From NCBI GenBank assembly GCA_000283575.1, contig AP012044.1, positions 2,542,001-2,606,000 on the forward strand: DNA of 64,000 bases, in the 5' to 3' direction. Below the pieces are notes generated by a model that saw only the letters and a program-made list of their open reading frames with translations, ran no database searches and was not told the origin of the DNA. The translations under genes were made by a program, and so were the position numbers. Below are positions 51,610-58,390 of this stretch, in pieces (positions within the stretch are counted from its first letter, which is position 1; every line of letters begins with the position of its first letter). Source of the DNA: Oscillibacter valericigenes Sjm18-20. GTDB lineage: Bacteria; Bacillota; Clostridia; Oscillospirales; Oscillospiraceae.

Positions 51610-51716
51610 CTCAATCCCGCCCCTTTCGTTCCATTTATCGCATCCACCACCCGGAATCCCTGGCCGACAAGCCAACTAATCCCGATGGTGACAAATACAA
51701 GCTCCACCCCGCTCAC
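51582..51716 (-). CDS. small phage membrane protein, GTG start
   Basis: 44 residues from GTG 51716, with GGGAGG at 8-9 nt. One hydrophobic helix (VELVFVTIGISWLVGQGF) and a basic C-terminus (RCRKSVKRG). It overlaps the next gene by 28 bp. It is supported by the ribosome site and by position only. Confidence 0.4.
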   Translation of the reverse strand: MSGVELVFVTIGISWLVGQGFRVVDAINGTKGAGLRCRKSVKRG

Positions 51717-51747
51717 GAAAGGCACCTCCCTCCCGCGAAAGTAGGGC

Positions 51748-51777
51748 TTGCGTTTTTCTGGTCCAACATGGTATAAT
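51748..51777 (+). promoter_or_regulatory. promoter of candidate small RNA
   Basis: TTGCGT (51748-51753), 18-bp spacer, perfect TATAAT (51772-51777), on the strand opposite to the phage early genes. Confidence 0.6.
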
Positions 51778-51783
51778 AAAAAT

Positions 51784-51853
51784 AAGAAATTGTTCTCGAC
51801 GCAAGTCCTGAACTGAGCCGCTTCGGGTGCCAGCCTGAGGCGGTTCTTTTTTG
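51784..51853 (+). ncRNA. candidate prophage small RNA
   Basis: A predicted 70-nt transcript: it starts 6-7 bp after the TATAAT and ends at a 13-bp hairpin GAGCCGCTTCGGG ... CCTGAGGCGGTTC followed by TTTTTT (51815-51852). It contains no open frame with a ribosome site. It is read against the leftward early operon and so is antisense to its leader. Function unknown; control of early-gene expression is possible. Confidence 0.55.
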
Positions 51854-51861
51854 CGTACTTT

Positions 51862-52092
51862 TCATGCTGTCGCATCCTCCGAAATGAGGGTGGCCCGCTC
51901 ATCTACCCACTGCTCAAAGAGCTTGGTGTATATTTCGTAGCAGTAGTTTTTCTCACCGGGAATACAGATCGCCCATGGATACTGCCCGTTTTGGATGGCT
52001 GTGCCGATGCGCACCTCTGACGTCTTGATGCCGAGCTTGCGCATCCGCTGGGTGACCTGGTTGAGGGTCATGGTTTCAATAGTCTTTTGCAT
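51862..52092 (-). CDS. phage DNA-binding-like protein
   Basis: 76 residues. MTLNQVTQRMRKLGIKTSEV, followed by RIGTAIQNGQYPWAICI and NYCYEIYTKLFEQWVDE, resembles small excisionase/AlpA-like helix-turn-helix proteins often annotated only as phage hypothetical. AAGGAG precedes the ATG. It begins 3 bp after the stop of the regulator upstream. Confidence 0.55.
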   Translation of the reverse strand: MQKTIETMTLNQVTQRMRKLGIKTSEVRIGTAIQNGQYPWAICIPGEKNYCYEIYTKLFEQWVDERATLISEDATA

Positions 52093-52094
52093 AT

Positions 52095-52544
52095 TTAATC
52101 TCCTTTCGTGGCAATCCGGACTTCCGTACAGGCCCGGATAATTTCTGTGATATCTGCCATGATGTCATTCATCAGGGGGCGCTCCTCGCTGGTGATCACA
52201 CCGTCCTCGATAATTTCCATCAGCTGCCGGTCCCGGTGGTTCGAGGCAAAGCGCAGCACCCGGTTGACCAGGCGGATGGCCGCCGTCTGGAGAGTGCAGT
52301 CGTCCACTTCGGGTAAAATCTCCTGCGCCAGATGGCTGACATGCCGTAGATGTTCCACGGCCAGAAACTGGCTGTTATAGAGCCGCACCATCCGGTACGC
52401 CAGATCATCCGGCACAGCACACTCGCCGCTTTCGTACCGGGCCAGCATCCGAACGGAGCACGGCAGCAGCTCGGCGGCGCGTTCCTGCGTATAACCGGCC
52501 TGTTCCCGGCAAACTTTATAGATGTTTCTGACACTCTCTGCCAT
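52095..52544 (-). CDS. XRE-type phage regulator
   Basis: 149 residues. An N-terminal HTH (YKVCREQAGYTQERAAELLP, SVRMLARYESGECAVPDDLA) precedes a helical C-terminal region (TAAIRLVNRVLRFASNHRDR). It is the second gene of the leftward early operon. The C-terminal domain resembles those of prophage regulators of replication genes. Target unknown. Confidence 0.7.
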   Translation of the reverse strand: MAESVRNIYKVCREQAGYTQERAAELLPCSVRMLARYESGECAVPDDLAYRMVRLYNSQFLAVEHLRHVSHLAQEILPEVDDCTLQTAAIRLVNRVLRFASNHRDRQLMEIIEDGVITSEERPLMNDIMADITEIIRACTEVRIATKGD

Positions 52545-52598
52545 GGTTTCTTTCCCTCCTGTGGGTTAAAATTTGGGTTGCAGGGATAGATTGGGATA

Positions 52599-52796
52599 TT
52601 ACGCGCTGGCGCTGTCATAGCCAAGCACCGCGTCCGTGGAGCAGCGCAGAATACGCGCCAGCTTCATGATGTTTTCCGCACTGGGGTAGGCTTGACCTAA
52701 CTCCCAGGCGCACACGGATGACTGCTTGACACCCATCAGCTCCGCCAGCTCATACTGCTTTAGTTTTGCGGCTTCCCGCAGTCGCTTGATTTGCAT
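52599..52796 (-). CDS. Cro-like XRE regulator
   Basis: 65 residues, a single HTH_3 domain: MQIKRLREAAKLKQYELAEL, MGVKQSSVCAWELGQAYPSA, ENIMKLARILRCSTDAVLG. It is an early leftward gene opposite the repressor at 53477 and so is the likely Cro-type antirepressor of the lysis-lysogeny switch. Confidence 0.78.
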   Translation of the reverse strand: MQIKRLREAAKLKQYELAELMGVKQSSVCAWELGQAYPSAENIMKLARILRCSTDAVLGYDSASA

Positions 52797-52882
52797 ACGT
52801 TTTTCCTCCTTTCAATGGGACTTGCAACATTCCCCCTATGGTGATAAAATAGTTAAAAACTAATTTTGTCAGGGGAGTGGTG

Positions 52883-53074
52883 ATGGTGACTAAGAAAGAG
52901 TTGGAAAGCAAGTTGGATGAGGCTCTGAAGTCCTACGTGAAAGACACAACATGCATAGCCTCCGATCCGTATGGCAAGCGTCAAATAACAGAGGGCGAAT
53001 TGGTTGAGCTTTCAAAACAGACGCTTTATGCACTTCTCTCTTTTAAGAAAGCAATCCTTGAATACTTGCCTTGA
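52883..53074 (+). CDS. small phage protein
   Basis: 63 residues from ATG 52883 (MVTKKELESKLDEALKSYVK), with AGGGGAG 6 nt upstream. Soluble, mixed charge, no recognised family. It is rightward, opposite to the Cro-like gene, in the control region of the prophage. Confidence 0.5.
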   Translation: MVTKKELESKLDEALKSYVKDTTCIASDPYGKRQITEGELVELSKQTLYALLSFKKAILEYLP

Positions 53075-53098
53075 TGCCCCGGGCTGAGGCATGTTGCC

Positions 53099-53260
53099 TC
53101 AGCTCTCATCCCCGGTTTCCTGCAGGTCCCGAATCAAAGAACTCGCTGTGGAAGACAGCTCGTCCGCCTTGTCACTAATTTCCAATAGCTTGCCAATCAG
53201 GCTGTCCTTGTCAGGCTGTATGTTCACGATGATCTCGTGCTTTCCATAACCCTTTTGCAT
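53099..53260 (-). CDS. 53-residue phage protein
   Basis: MQKGYGKHEIIVNIQPDKDS, then LIGKLLEISDKADELSSTAS and SLIRDLQETGDES. GGGGGTGA stands 5 nt before the ATG. It is probably the first gene of the leftward early transcript, because the operator region lies directly upstream. A coiled, amphipathic small protein; no family recognised. Confidence 0.6.
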   Translation of the reverse strand: MQKGYGKHEIIVNIQPDKDSLIGKLLEISDKADELSSTASSLIRDLQETGDES

Positions 53261-53396
53261 CCCCTCACCCCCTTTCGCAGTTTTTATTTTTTTTCGCTAT
53301 AAAGAGTAAATAATTAACCATAGGCGTCCTCCGGCGAAGCTCGCCTCCTTTCTTTCGTCTATAGCTGTTCGCCTTGTAGCTATAATACAAATCCGC

Positions 53397-53436
53397 AATA
53401 TCGAATTGTCAATCTCGAATAATGTCAATATCGTAT
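53397..53436. promoter_or_regulatory. repressor operator region
   Basis: Three direct copies of AAT(A/C)TCG(A/T)AT at 53397, 53411 and 53427, 14-16 bp apart. The last lies in the 13-bp palindrome AATAT-CGT-ATATT. Two minus-strand TTGACA hexamers (complements at 53407-53412 and 53423-53428) overlap the copies, so repressor binding would block leftward early transcription. Confidence 0.6.
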
Positions 53437-53476
53437 ATTTGTCATTGTATCCAAAAATCAGAAGTAGGTGGTGCCT

Positions 53477-53830
53477 ATGGACAAGGATATTTTTGTGCAA
53501 AATGTCAAAATTTTTTGCAAAAGCAAGGGCATTCCGCCAACCGTTGCTTGTCAAGAAAGCGGTGTTGGTGGCAGTTTCTTGTCAGACGTAAAGCGAGGAC
53601 GGACCCCATCTGTTGAAAAATTTCAAATGCTTGCACAATATCTTGGCACTACCACCAGCGAGCTGCTGGGGGAGCAGCCTGATGCCGAAAAAAAAGAACT
53701 CACCCCCGCAAAGGAGGGTGAGTCCCGTGATCCATTGGATGCGCGCATTATGAATTTAGCTTCCAGTTTGTCGCCTGCTCAGAAGAAAGCCCTGATTGAA
53801 AAGATGGAATTTCTGATATCCATGCAATGA
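53477..53830 (+). CDS. CI-type XRE phage repressor
   Basis: 117 residues from ATG 53477 (MDKDIFVQNVKIFCKSKGIP); AGGTGG upstream. The HTH (PPTVACQESGVGGSFLSDVK, RGRTPSVEKFQMLAQYLGTT) is followed by a linker and a short C-terminal helix (LSPAQKKALIEKMEFLISM). There is no S24 peptidase domain, so it is not RecA-cleaved. It is the rightward gene facing the leftward early operon with operators between. Confidence 0.85.
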   Translation: MDKDIFVQNVKIFCKSKGIPPTVACQESGVGGSFLSDVKRGRTPSVEKFQMLAQYLGTTTSELLGEQPDAEKKELTPAKEGESRDPLDARIMNLASSLSPAQKKALIEKMEFLISMQ

Positions 53831-53903
53831 TTTTCTCTTTGCTCTCCGGGGTGAGCTGCTCTAGCAGCTCCTTGATCTTTCTGTCGTAATCGGCGCTGGA
53901 CAT
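53748..53903 (-). CDS. small protein convergent with the repressor
   Basis: 51 residues, MSSADYDRKIKELLEQLTPE then SKEKIIAWISEIPSFQSGLS. AAAGGAG 7 nt before the ATG is a strong ribosome site. The last 27 codons lie opposite the 3' end of the repressor gene. It could lower repressor expression by antisense transcription. Its helix LTPESKEKIIAWI resembles repressor C-terminal helices. Confidence 0.4.
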   Translation of the reverse strand: MSSADYDRKIKELLEQLTPESKEKIIAWISEIPSFQSGLSSEQATNWKLNS

Positions 53904-54024
53904 AATAGACTCCTTTCACAGCCACCGATAGCTTTTATTACTGCGCGCGTGCTTATTTTACCATATTTGGATAAAAAAGCACACAAAAATAAAATGTGTC
54001 CGAATTGGACACAAGGAGGAAAAG

Positions 54025-54552
54025 ATGAAAAAGTTTTTGTCTCTTGCACTGGCATTACTTATATCTATTTCTCTGGCGGCTTGCGGGTCTGGAAACAAGC
54101 CCCTTATGTACATCTCAGATAACGCGTATAATATAACTCCGGAAGAATACATAGACACGTTAAATGAAGCGGTGGAAAGTCAGCATGACAGTCGGTATCT
54201 TTCAATCCCGGAATTTGAAAACTCTGACCAAGGAATTGATATTGATTCCTTATACTTGTGTTTGGCTATAACAACGAATGATGATGGACTGATTACAAAA
54301 ATTCATTATGACTGGGATGGAACCCGTGAAAATGCGCTAAAGACCGTTGGGTTGCTCTTGGGTACTACGGGCTACATGATTTCTCCAGAGACATATGAAA
54401 CAGATTTGGATGACCTAGATCTTATGGACACCTCTTCAAATCATTATGAAACATACTGTAGCGTTAATGGTACAAAGTTAAGCTATCGAATGATAGGAAA
54501 CGGACGCTTTAACTATTTTACTATTGCACCCGATGATTCTGAGAGCCAGTGA
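54025..54552 (+). CDS. prophage lipoprotein
   Basis: 175 residues; AAGGAGG before the ATG. Lipoprotein signal peptide with Cys20 in SLAAC. The mature part is acidic, no recognised family (SDNAYNITPEEYIDTLNEAV, then IDSLYLCLAITTNDDGLITK). It is in the lysogenic, rightward module beside the repressor and integrase, where lipoproteins for superinfection exclusion are often found. Confidence 0.65.
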   Translation: MKKFLSLALALLISISLAACGSGNKPLMYISDNAYNITPEEYIDTLNEAVESQHDSRYLSIPEFENSDQGIDIDSLYLCLAITTNDDGLITKIHYDWDGTRENALKTVGLLLGTTGYMISPETYETDLDDLDLMDTSSNHYETYCSVNGTKLSYRMIGNGRFNYFTIAPDDSESQ

Positions 54553-54627
54553 CAGCGTCTATCTATATAAATGAAAGTGCTCTAAAGGATTAAGCGTCGC
54601 CCTTCCGGGCGCAGAAGGGATTTGTAC

Positions 54628-54936
54628 ATGAACAACGAAGAAAAGATTTTAGAAATTCTGGAGCAGCACACCAAACTATTTGAAACCATCCAGACGGATA
54701 TGGCTGACATGAAAACCGATATATCCGACCTGCGGGACCGCGTAGTAAAGATTGAGGTCACGCAGGAGAACGTCGTCCTTCCCCATCTTCAGGCCCTGGC
54801 CGAGGGACAGGCCAACCTGCTGGCAACCCTCGCCCCCAAGAACCGTGTGGAGGCACTGGAGGACGAGATGGCTTTCATGAAGTCCGTGATCAAAGCCATG
54901 TCTCAGGAGATCGCCGAATTGAAAAAGGCACAGTAA
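54628..54936 (+). CDS. coiled-coil phage protein
   Basis: 102 residues from ATG 54628 (MNNEEKILEILEQHTKLFET). Heptads run from about 1 to 50 (IQTDMADMKTDISDLRDRVV) and again at the end (DEMAFMKSVIKAMSQEIAEL). Small proteins of this form occur beside prophage integrases; role unknown. GC-rich hairpins (54596-54613 and GCGCCGCCC ... GGGCGGCGC at 54943-54965) flank the gene. Confidence 0.6.
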   Translation: MNNEEKILEILEQHTKLFETIQTDMADMKTDISDLRDRVVKIEVTQENVVLPHLQALAEGQANLLATLAPKNRVEALEDEMAFMKSVIKAMSQEIAELKKAQ

Positions 54937-54981
54937 ACCAAAGCGCCGCCCGGAAGGGCGGCGCTAACCACAGGAGGAACA

Positions 54982-56103
54982 ATGAACTGTCCAAAATGCA
55001 AAAGAGACATACCGGATGATGCGGCGCTATGCTGCTATTGCGGGAAGGTGCTGATTCGCAAGGAACGAAAGCGCAGAAAACGCCCTAATGGGACTGGGTG
55101 TATACGCAAAATGATCGATAGGCCCCGTAGGAAACCCTACCGCGTGGAGAAAAGTGGGAAAAGGATGGGGGACTTCCCGTCCATGGAGGCTGCTCAGCAG
55201 TTCTTGGATAAACTCAACGGCAAGCGTCGGCTTGCCGATACAATCAACCTCACGCTTCAAGATCTCTACGACATCTGGAAAGAAAAAGACTACCCAAAGA
55301 TGACAGACAAAGGCAAGGAGACCTATGACCTCGCATGGTCAAAATTTGAGTCCGTCAAGAGCTTAAAAATGCGAGACATCACCACCACCATCCAGCCGCT
55401 AGTTGATTCTGAAATTGCGAAGGGCCGTTCCAGATCAACACAGGAGAAAATTCGCAGCATGTATAGTCTTCTCTGCCAGCGGGCTATGGAGCTGGATATC
55501 ATCGACCGCAATTACGCTCAGTTTTTGTCGCTCTCTGAGCAAAAAACTGTGAAGCGGGATGTGTTTACGGAAGATGAAATAAACCTGGTGCTGGCTGATG
55601 CCGCCGTCAATGAGACATCAAAGATCATTGCTATTTTCTTGTACACGGGTTTCCGACTTCAGGAGCTGCTGGACATGCCTATGAGCGGCGTAGATACGCA
55701 GCGCTGGGTCTTCATCGGAGGAGAGAAGACGGAGGCCGGGAAGAACCGCGTCGTTCCCATTTTGAGTGTGATACGGCCGTTTGTGAAGTATTTCTATGAG
55801 CGGGCAACCGGAGACCTATTCCTCTCCGGATACGACGGGAATATTAACGGTAACAACTTCCGAAAGCGCGACTATTATCCGACGCTGGAGCGTCTGGGTA
55901 TTCGTACAGAACAGCGCCGAATGAACCCGCACAGCTGCCGCTATACGCTGGCCACGCGGGGGCATAGTCTGGGGATCGACAACGATACCTTGTCAAAGAT
56001 TCTTGGCCACGCGGATTTTGACGTCACCAGTGATATCTATATTCAGGCCGACATTGGAAAACTGCATCAGGAGATGGCGAAGCTGGACCCCCACGAAGAT
56101 TGA
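54982..56103 (+). CDS. zinc-ribbon tyrosine integrase
   Basis: 373 residues; AGGAGG 5 nt before the ATG. An N-terminal zinc ribbon (MNCPKCKRDIPDD, CCYCGKV) is followed by a basic arm-binding part, a SAM-like core-binding domain (about 85-175) and the catalytic domain. The catalytic residues are Arg in FLYTGFRLQELLD (about 222), Lys in GGEKTEAGKNR, HxxR in NPHSCRYTLATRG (His317/Arg320), His in GHADFD and the nucleophile Tyr in SDIYIQ. It inserts the element into the tRNA-Ala gene 100 bp downstream. The same zinc-ribbon start is seen in the decayed integrase at 30639. Confidence 0.94.
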   Translation: MNCPKCKRDIPDDAALCCYCGKVLIRKERKRRKRPNGTGCIRKMIDRPRRKPYRVEKSGKRMGDFPSMEAAQQFLDKLNGKRRLADTINLTLQDLYDIWKEKDYPKMTDKGKETYDLAWSKFESVKSLKMRDITTTIQPLVDSEIAKGRSRSTQEKIRSMYSLLCQRAMELDIIDRNYAQFLSLSEQKTVKRDVFTEDEINLVLADAAVNETSKIIAIFLYTGFRLQELLDMPMSGVDTQRWVFIGGEKTEAGKNRVVPILSVIRPFVKYFYERATGDLFLSGYDGNINGNNFRKRDYYPTLERLGIRTEQRRMNPHSCRYTLATRGHSLGIDNDTLSKILGHADFDVTSDIYIQADIGKLHQEMAKLDPHED

Positions 56104-56163
56104 GGATTCTAAAAGTAGCAGTTGCGACCACATTACGACCAAATAAATCATTTAGAAAAATAA

Positions 56164-56200
56164 GGAAAGCCCTGTAACCATTACAGTTACAGGGCTTTCC
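56164..56200 (-). terminator. terminator between tRNA-Ala and integrase
   Basis: GGAAAGCCCTGTAAC ... GTTACAGGGCTTTCC, a 15-bp perfect stem. On the minus strand TTATTTTT follows. It ends the tRNA transcript and probably also the convergent integrase transcript. Confidence 0.88.
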
Positions 56201-56201
56201 T

Positions 56202-56250
56202 TGGTGGAGAATAGCGGGATCGAACCGCTGACCTCCTGACTGCCAGTCAG
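56202..56250. repeat. att repeat inside tRNA-Ala (right end of prophage)
   Basis: Same 49 bp as 31478-31526. The two repeats enclose about 24.7 kb. Confidence 0.92.
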
Positions 56251-56277
56251 GCGCTCTCCCAGCTGAGCTAATCCCCC
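56202..56277 (-). tRNA. tRNA-Ala (anticodon GGC)
   Basis: 76 nt with encoded CCA. Acceptor GGGGGAT pairs with ATTCTCC (with G-U pairs), D arm GCTC ... GAGC, anticodon arm CCTGA-CTGGCAG-TCAGG, T arm AGCGG-TTCGATC-CCGCT. The anticodon is GGC, reading GCC/GCU alanine codons. The prophage inserted at its 3' half and restored the gene. Confidence 0.95.
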
Positions 56278-56321
56278 AAACCATTGCCCTGCAACACCAT
56301 GCGGCGCTCAGAACAGTTGTC

Positions 56322-56350
56322 AGTATAACAAAGAAAGATGGCTTTGTCAA
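56322..56350 (-). promoter_or_regulatory. promoter of tRNA-Ala
   Basis: Minus strand: TTGACA (56345-56350), 17-bp spacer, TATACT (56322-56327), 45 bp before the tRNA 5' end. Confidence 0.88.
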
Positions 56351-56496
56351 CAGTAAACTCCAAATTTTTTCTATCAAAAAAATTTCTCGATTCCAAACGC
56401 CTGCGCAAAAATCGCTCAGAAAGGTAAATACGCTATCACCCAAGGCGCTTAGGCACAGCCTGTCACCCCTCCTCAAAAAATTTACACCGTTTTCTA

Positions 56497-56525
56497 TTGA
56501 CAAATCGGCTGTGATCTGGTAATCT
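56497..56525 (+). promoter_or_regulatory. promoter upstream of the DUF3793-flavodoxin operon
   Basis: TTGACA (56497-56502), 17-bp spacer, TAATCT (56520-56525). The first palindrome starts 8 bp after the -10. Confidence 0.65.
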
Positions 56526-56533
56526 TCTTTTCA

Positions 56534-56608
56534 GTTAGTTATAACTAACATCCTCGGTTCCAGCCCAACCGGGATGATTTTTTAATTCTGAAGTTAGCTA
56601 TAGCTAAC
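56534..56608. promoter_or_regulatory. two palindromic operators around a terminator-like hairpin
   Basis: Perfect 16-bp palindromes GTTAGTTATAACTAAC (56534-56549) and GTTAGCTATAGCTAAC (56593-56608), 59 bp apart. Between them ATCCTCGGTT ... AACCGGGAT followed by GATTTTTT (56550-56583) is terminator-like. The symmetry TTAG-N-TATA-N-CTAA is like sites of metal-responsive DtxR/MntR-type repressors, and flavodoxin is a classic iron-limitation gene. The regulator itself is not in the window. Confidence 0.6.
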
Positions 56609-56662
56609 ATTGTGAGAACGTCCTTGCCGTATATTTATTTAGAAGGGGTGTGAGAAACGACC

Positions 56663-57229
56663 ATGGAACGCACCTTTGAGCAAGTCCTTGCAGCTCAGTG
56701 TGCACCAACGCTGGCCGGGGTAAAGCCCGCCAGTCTCTTTCGCTGGCAGACCCGGGACGGCCATGCCGCCCGCGGGACAATGCGCGCGTGGAAACAGACG
56801 ATGAAACCCATGGGACTTCGGATGCAGGTCCTGAAAATCTGCCGGCTTGACGATGCGTTTTTGATTTACGTCTATCGGGAACGACAACTAAACGCGCTTT
56901 TGGCCGACGGAAAAACGCAGGATTTTCTCAAGGAGACCGGCTATCTTCCCGGTGACTGCGGTTCCATGCTCGAACAGCTCTCCCTTCGTCTGGGAGCCGG
57001 AGGGGAATTTCCCCACGAGATCGGCGTATTTCTGGGCTATCCGCTGGAGGACGTAAAGGGCTTCATTCGGCACGCCGGCCGAAATTTCACCTGCGCCGGG
57101 TGCTGGAAGGCATACGGAGATCCCGTACAGGCGCAGGCCGCGTTTTCCCGCTATCATAAATGCACGACGATCTACCTAAAACTGCTGGCTCGGGGCGTCC
57201 CTCTCCGGAACCTGATTGTGGCAGCCTGA
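56663..57229 (+). CDS. DUF3793 family protein
   Basis: 188 residues. DUF3793 hallmarks: CAPTLAGVKPASLFRW near the start, LEQLSLRL, FPHEIGVFLGYPLEDVKGFI and CAGCWKAYGDPVQAQAAFSR with KCTTIYLKLL at the end. Two Cys (CAGC) may bind a cofactor or metal. The family is common in anaerobic Firmicutes and typically stands next to flavodoxin and ferrous-iron transport genes. Reaction unknown. It is the first gene after two palindromic operators and 40 bp before a flavodoxin. Confidence 0.88.
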   Translation: MERTFEQVLAAQCAPTLAGVKPASLFRWQTRDGHAARGTMRAWKQTMKPMGLRMQVLKICRLDDAFLIYVYRERQLNALLADGKTQDFLKETGYLPGDCGSMLEQLSLRLGAGGEFPHEIGVFLGYPLEDVKGFIRHAGRNFTCAGCWKAYGDPVQAQAAFSRYHKCTTIYLKLLARGVPLRNLIVAA

Positions 57230-57269
57230 CCCATTCATGTTATTCATTTCAGAAAGGAAGTATAAGCAT

Positions 57270-57701
57270 ATGAAAAAAATTGCAATCGTCTATTGGAGCG
57301 GCACCGGCAATACGGAAACTATGGCCAACTGCATCGCGGAAGGCGTGAAGGAGGGCGGCAGCGAAGCCGTTTTAATGACCCCTGGAGACTTCTCCCCCTC
57401 CCGCTTCTCCGAATTTTCCGCCGTGGCCTTCGGCTGCCCCGCCATGGGCAGTGAGGAACTGGAGGAATCCGAATTTGAACCCGCATTCTCAGCGCTTGAA
57501 GGGTTCCTCAGCGGAAAAAACATAGCTCTGTTTGGCTCCTACGGCTGGGGAGACGGCCAGTGGATGCGTGATTGGTGCGAACGCTGCGACAAGGCCGGAG
57601 CCAATCTTTACGACGATAACGGCCTGACCGCCAACGAGGCGCCGGATGATGCAGCACAGGAAACCTGCCGGGAGCTGGGCCGTAAACTGGCAAACTGGTA
57701 A
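57270..57701 (+). CDS. flavodoxin
   Basis: 143 residues from ATG 57270 (MKKIAIVYWSGTGNTETMAN), with AAAGGAAG upstream. The FMN phosphate loop is WSGTGNTE. The FMN-stacking loops are GCPAMGSEELEESEFE and FGSYGWGDGQWMRDW. It is a short-chain flavodoxin that replaces ferredoxin as electron carrier, usually when iron is scarce. Likely co-transcribed with the DUF3793 gene. A hairpin (CCCCCGGAC ... ATCCGGGGG, 57775-57801) follows. Confidence 0.95.
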   Translation: MKKIAIVYWSGTGNTETMANCIAEGVKEGGSEAVLMTPGDFSPSRFSEFSAVAFGCPAMGSEELEESEFEPAFSALEGFLSGKNIALFGSYGWGDGQWMRDWCERCDKAGANLYDDNGLTANEAPDDAAQETCRELGRKLANW

Positions 57702-57863
57702 TCTTCCGTTTCTTCCTTACTTTTCCCAAGCAAACGCTGTATTTTTACCTCCTTTTTTCTTCTTTCCCATAGCCCCCGGACGGACATTCTTCCATCCGGG
57801 GGCAAACCCTGTCCGGTATAAATTTTTCCAGAAGCGGCATACTGCTTTAAGAGGTGATTTTTT

Positions 57864-58043
57864 ATGGACAGCGGCATATCCTCCGCCATGGCTTTCGGAG
57901 CGCTCCTGCGGGAAAACCCCGAAGCCGCCCGCATCTACGATACCTGCACCCCCCAGCAGAAGCAGCGTCTTCTTCTTCAGATTCAGAGCACCCCCGCCGA
58001 CCGTATGGAAGCCTTTGTCTCGCAGTTGAACGCCGCCCTTTAA
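57864..58043 (+). CDS. 59-residue helical protein
   Basis: MDSGISSAMAFGALLRENPE, then AARIYDTCTPQQKQRLLLQI and QSTPADRMEAFVSQLNAAL. GAGGTGAT lies 6 nt before the ATG. Soluble, two or three amphipathic helices, no recognised family. The codon pattern is GC-rich at third positions like neighbouring core genes. It is a single-gene unit ahead of a terminator. Confidence 0.6.
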   Translation: MDSGISSAMAFGALLRENPEAARIYDTCTPQQKQRLLLQIQSTPADRMEAFVSQLNAAL

Positions 58044-58168
58044 CGGCATATACCACCCCAATGGCGCACTTTTGCACAGGATTTTACGGCCATGCATATG
58101 CATCCATCGCCTACAAAAGCCGCACCTTGCGCGGCTGCCTTTGAAAACTCTGCTACAGACAGGCGTAC

Positions 58169-58210
58169 AAAGCAGCAGCCCTGATTTTATAAAGTCAGGA
58201 CTGCTGCTTT
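58169..58210 (+). terminator. hairpin after the 59-residue gene
   Basis: AAGCAGCAGCCCTGA ... TCAGGACTGCTGCTT, then TGCATTTTCC. The stretch 58211-58390 is AT-rich upstream sequence of the next gene. Confidence 0.65.
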
Positions 58211-58390
58211 GCATTTTCCAAAGGTTATAAGTCTGCAAAATTAAATTGGTACTGATTTGCGGTATTATAAAATTTGATCTTTTTTCCACATGGTGGTAAA
58301 ATTAATTTATAAGTATCTTGCAGTCTGTGTCCAAACATAGTGTTTAAAGGCATAAGACACAGGCCATGAAAAGAAAGGGGTTATTTAACA

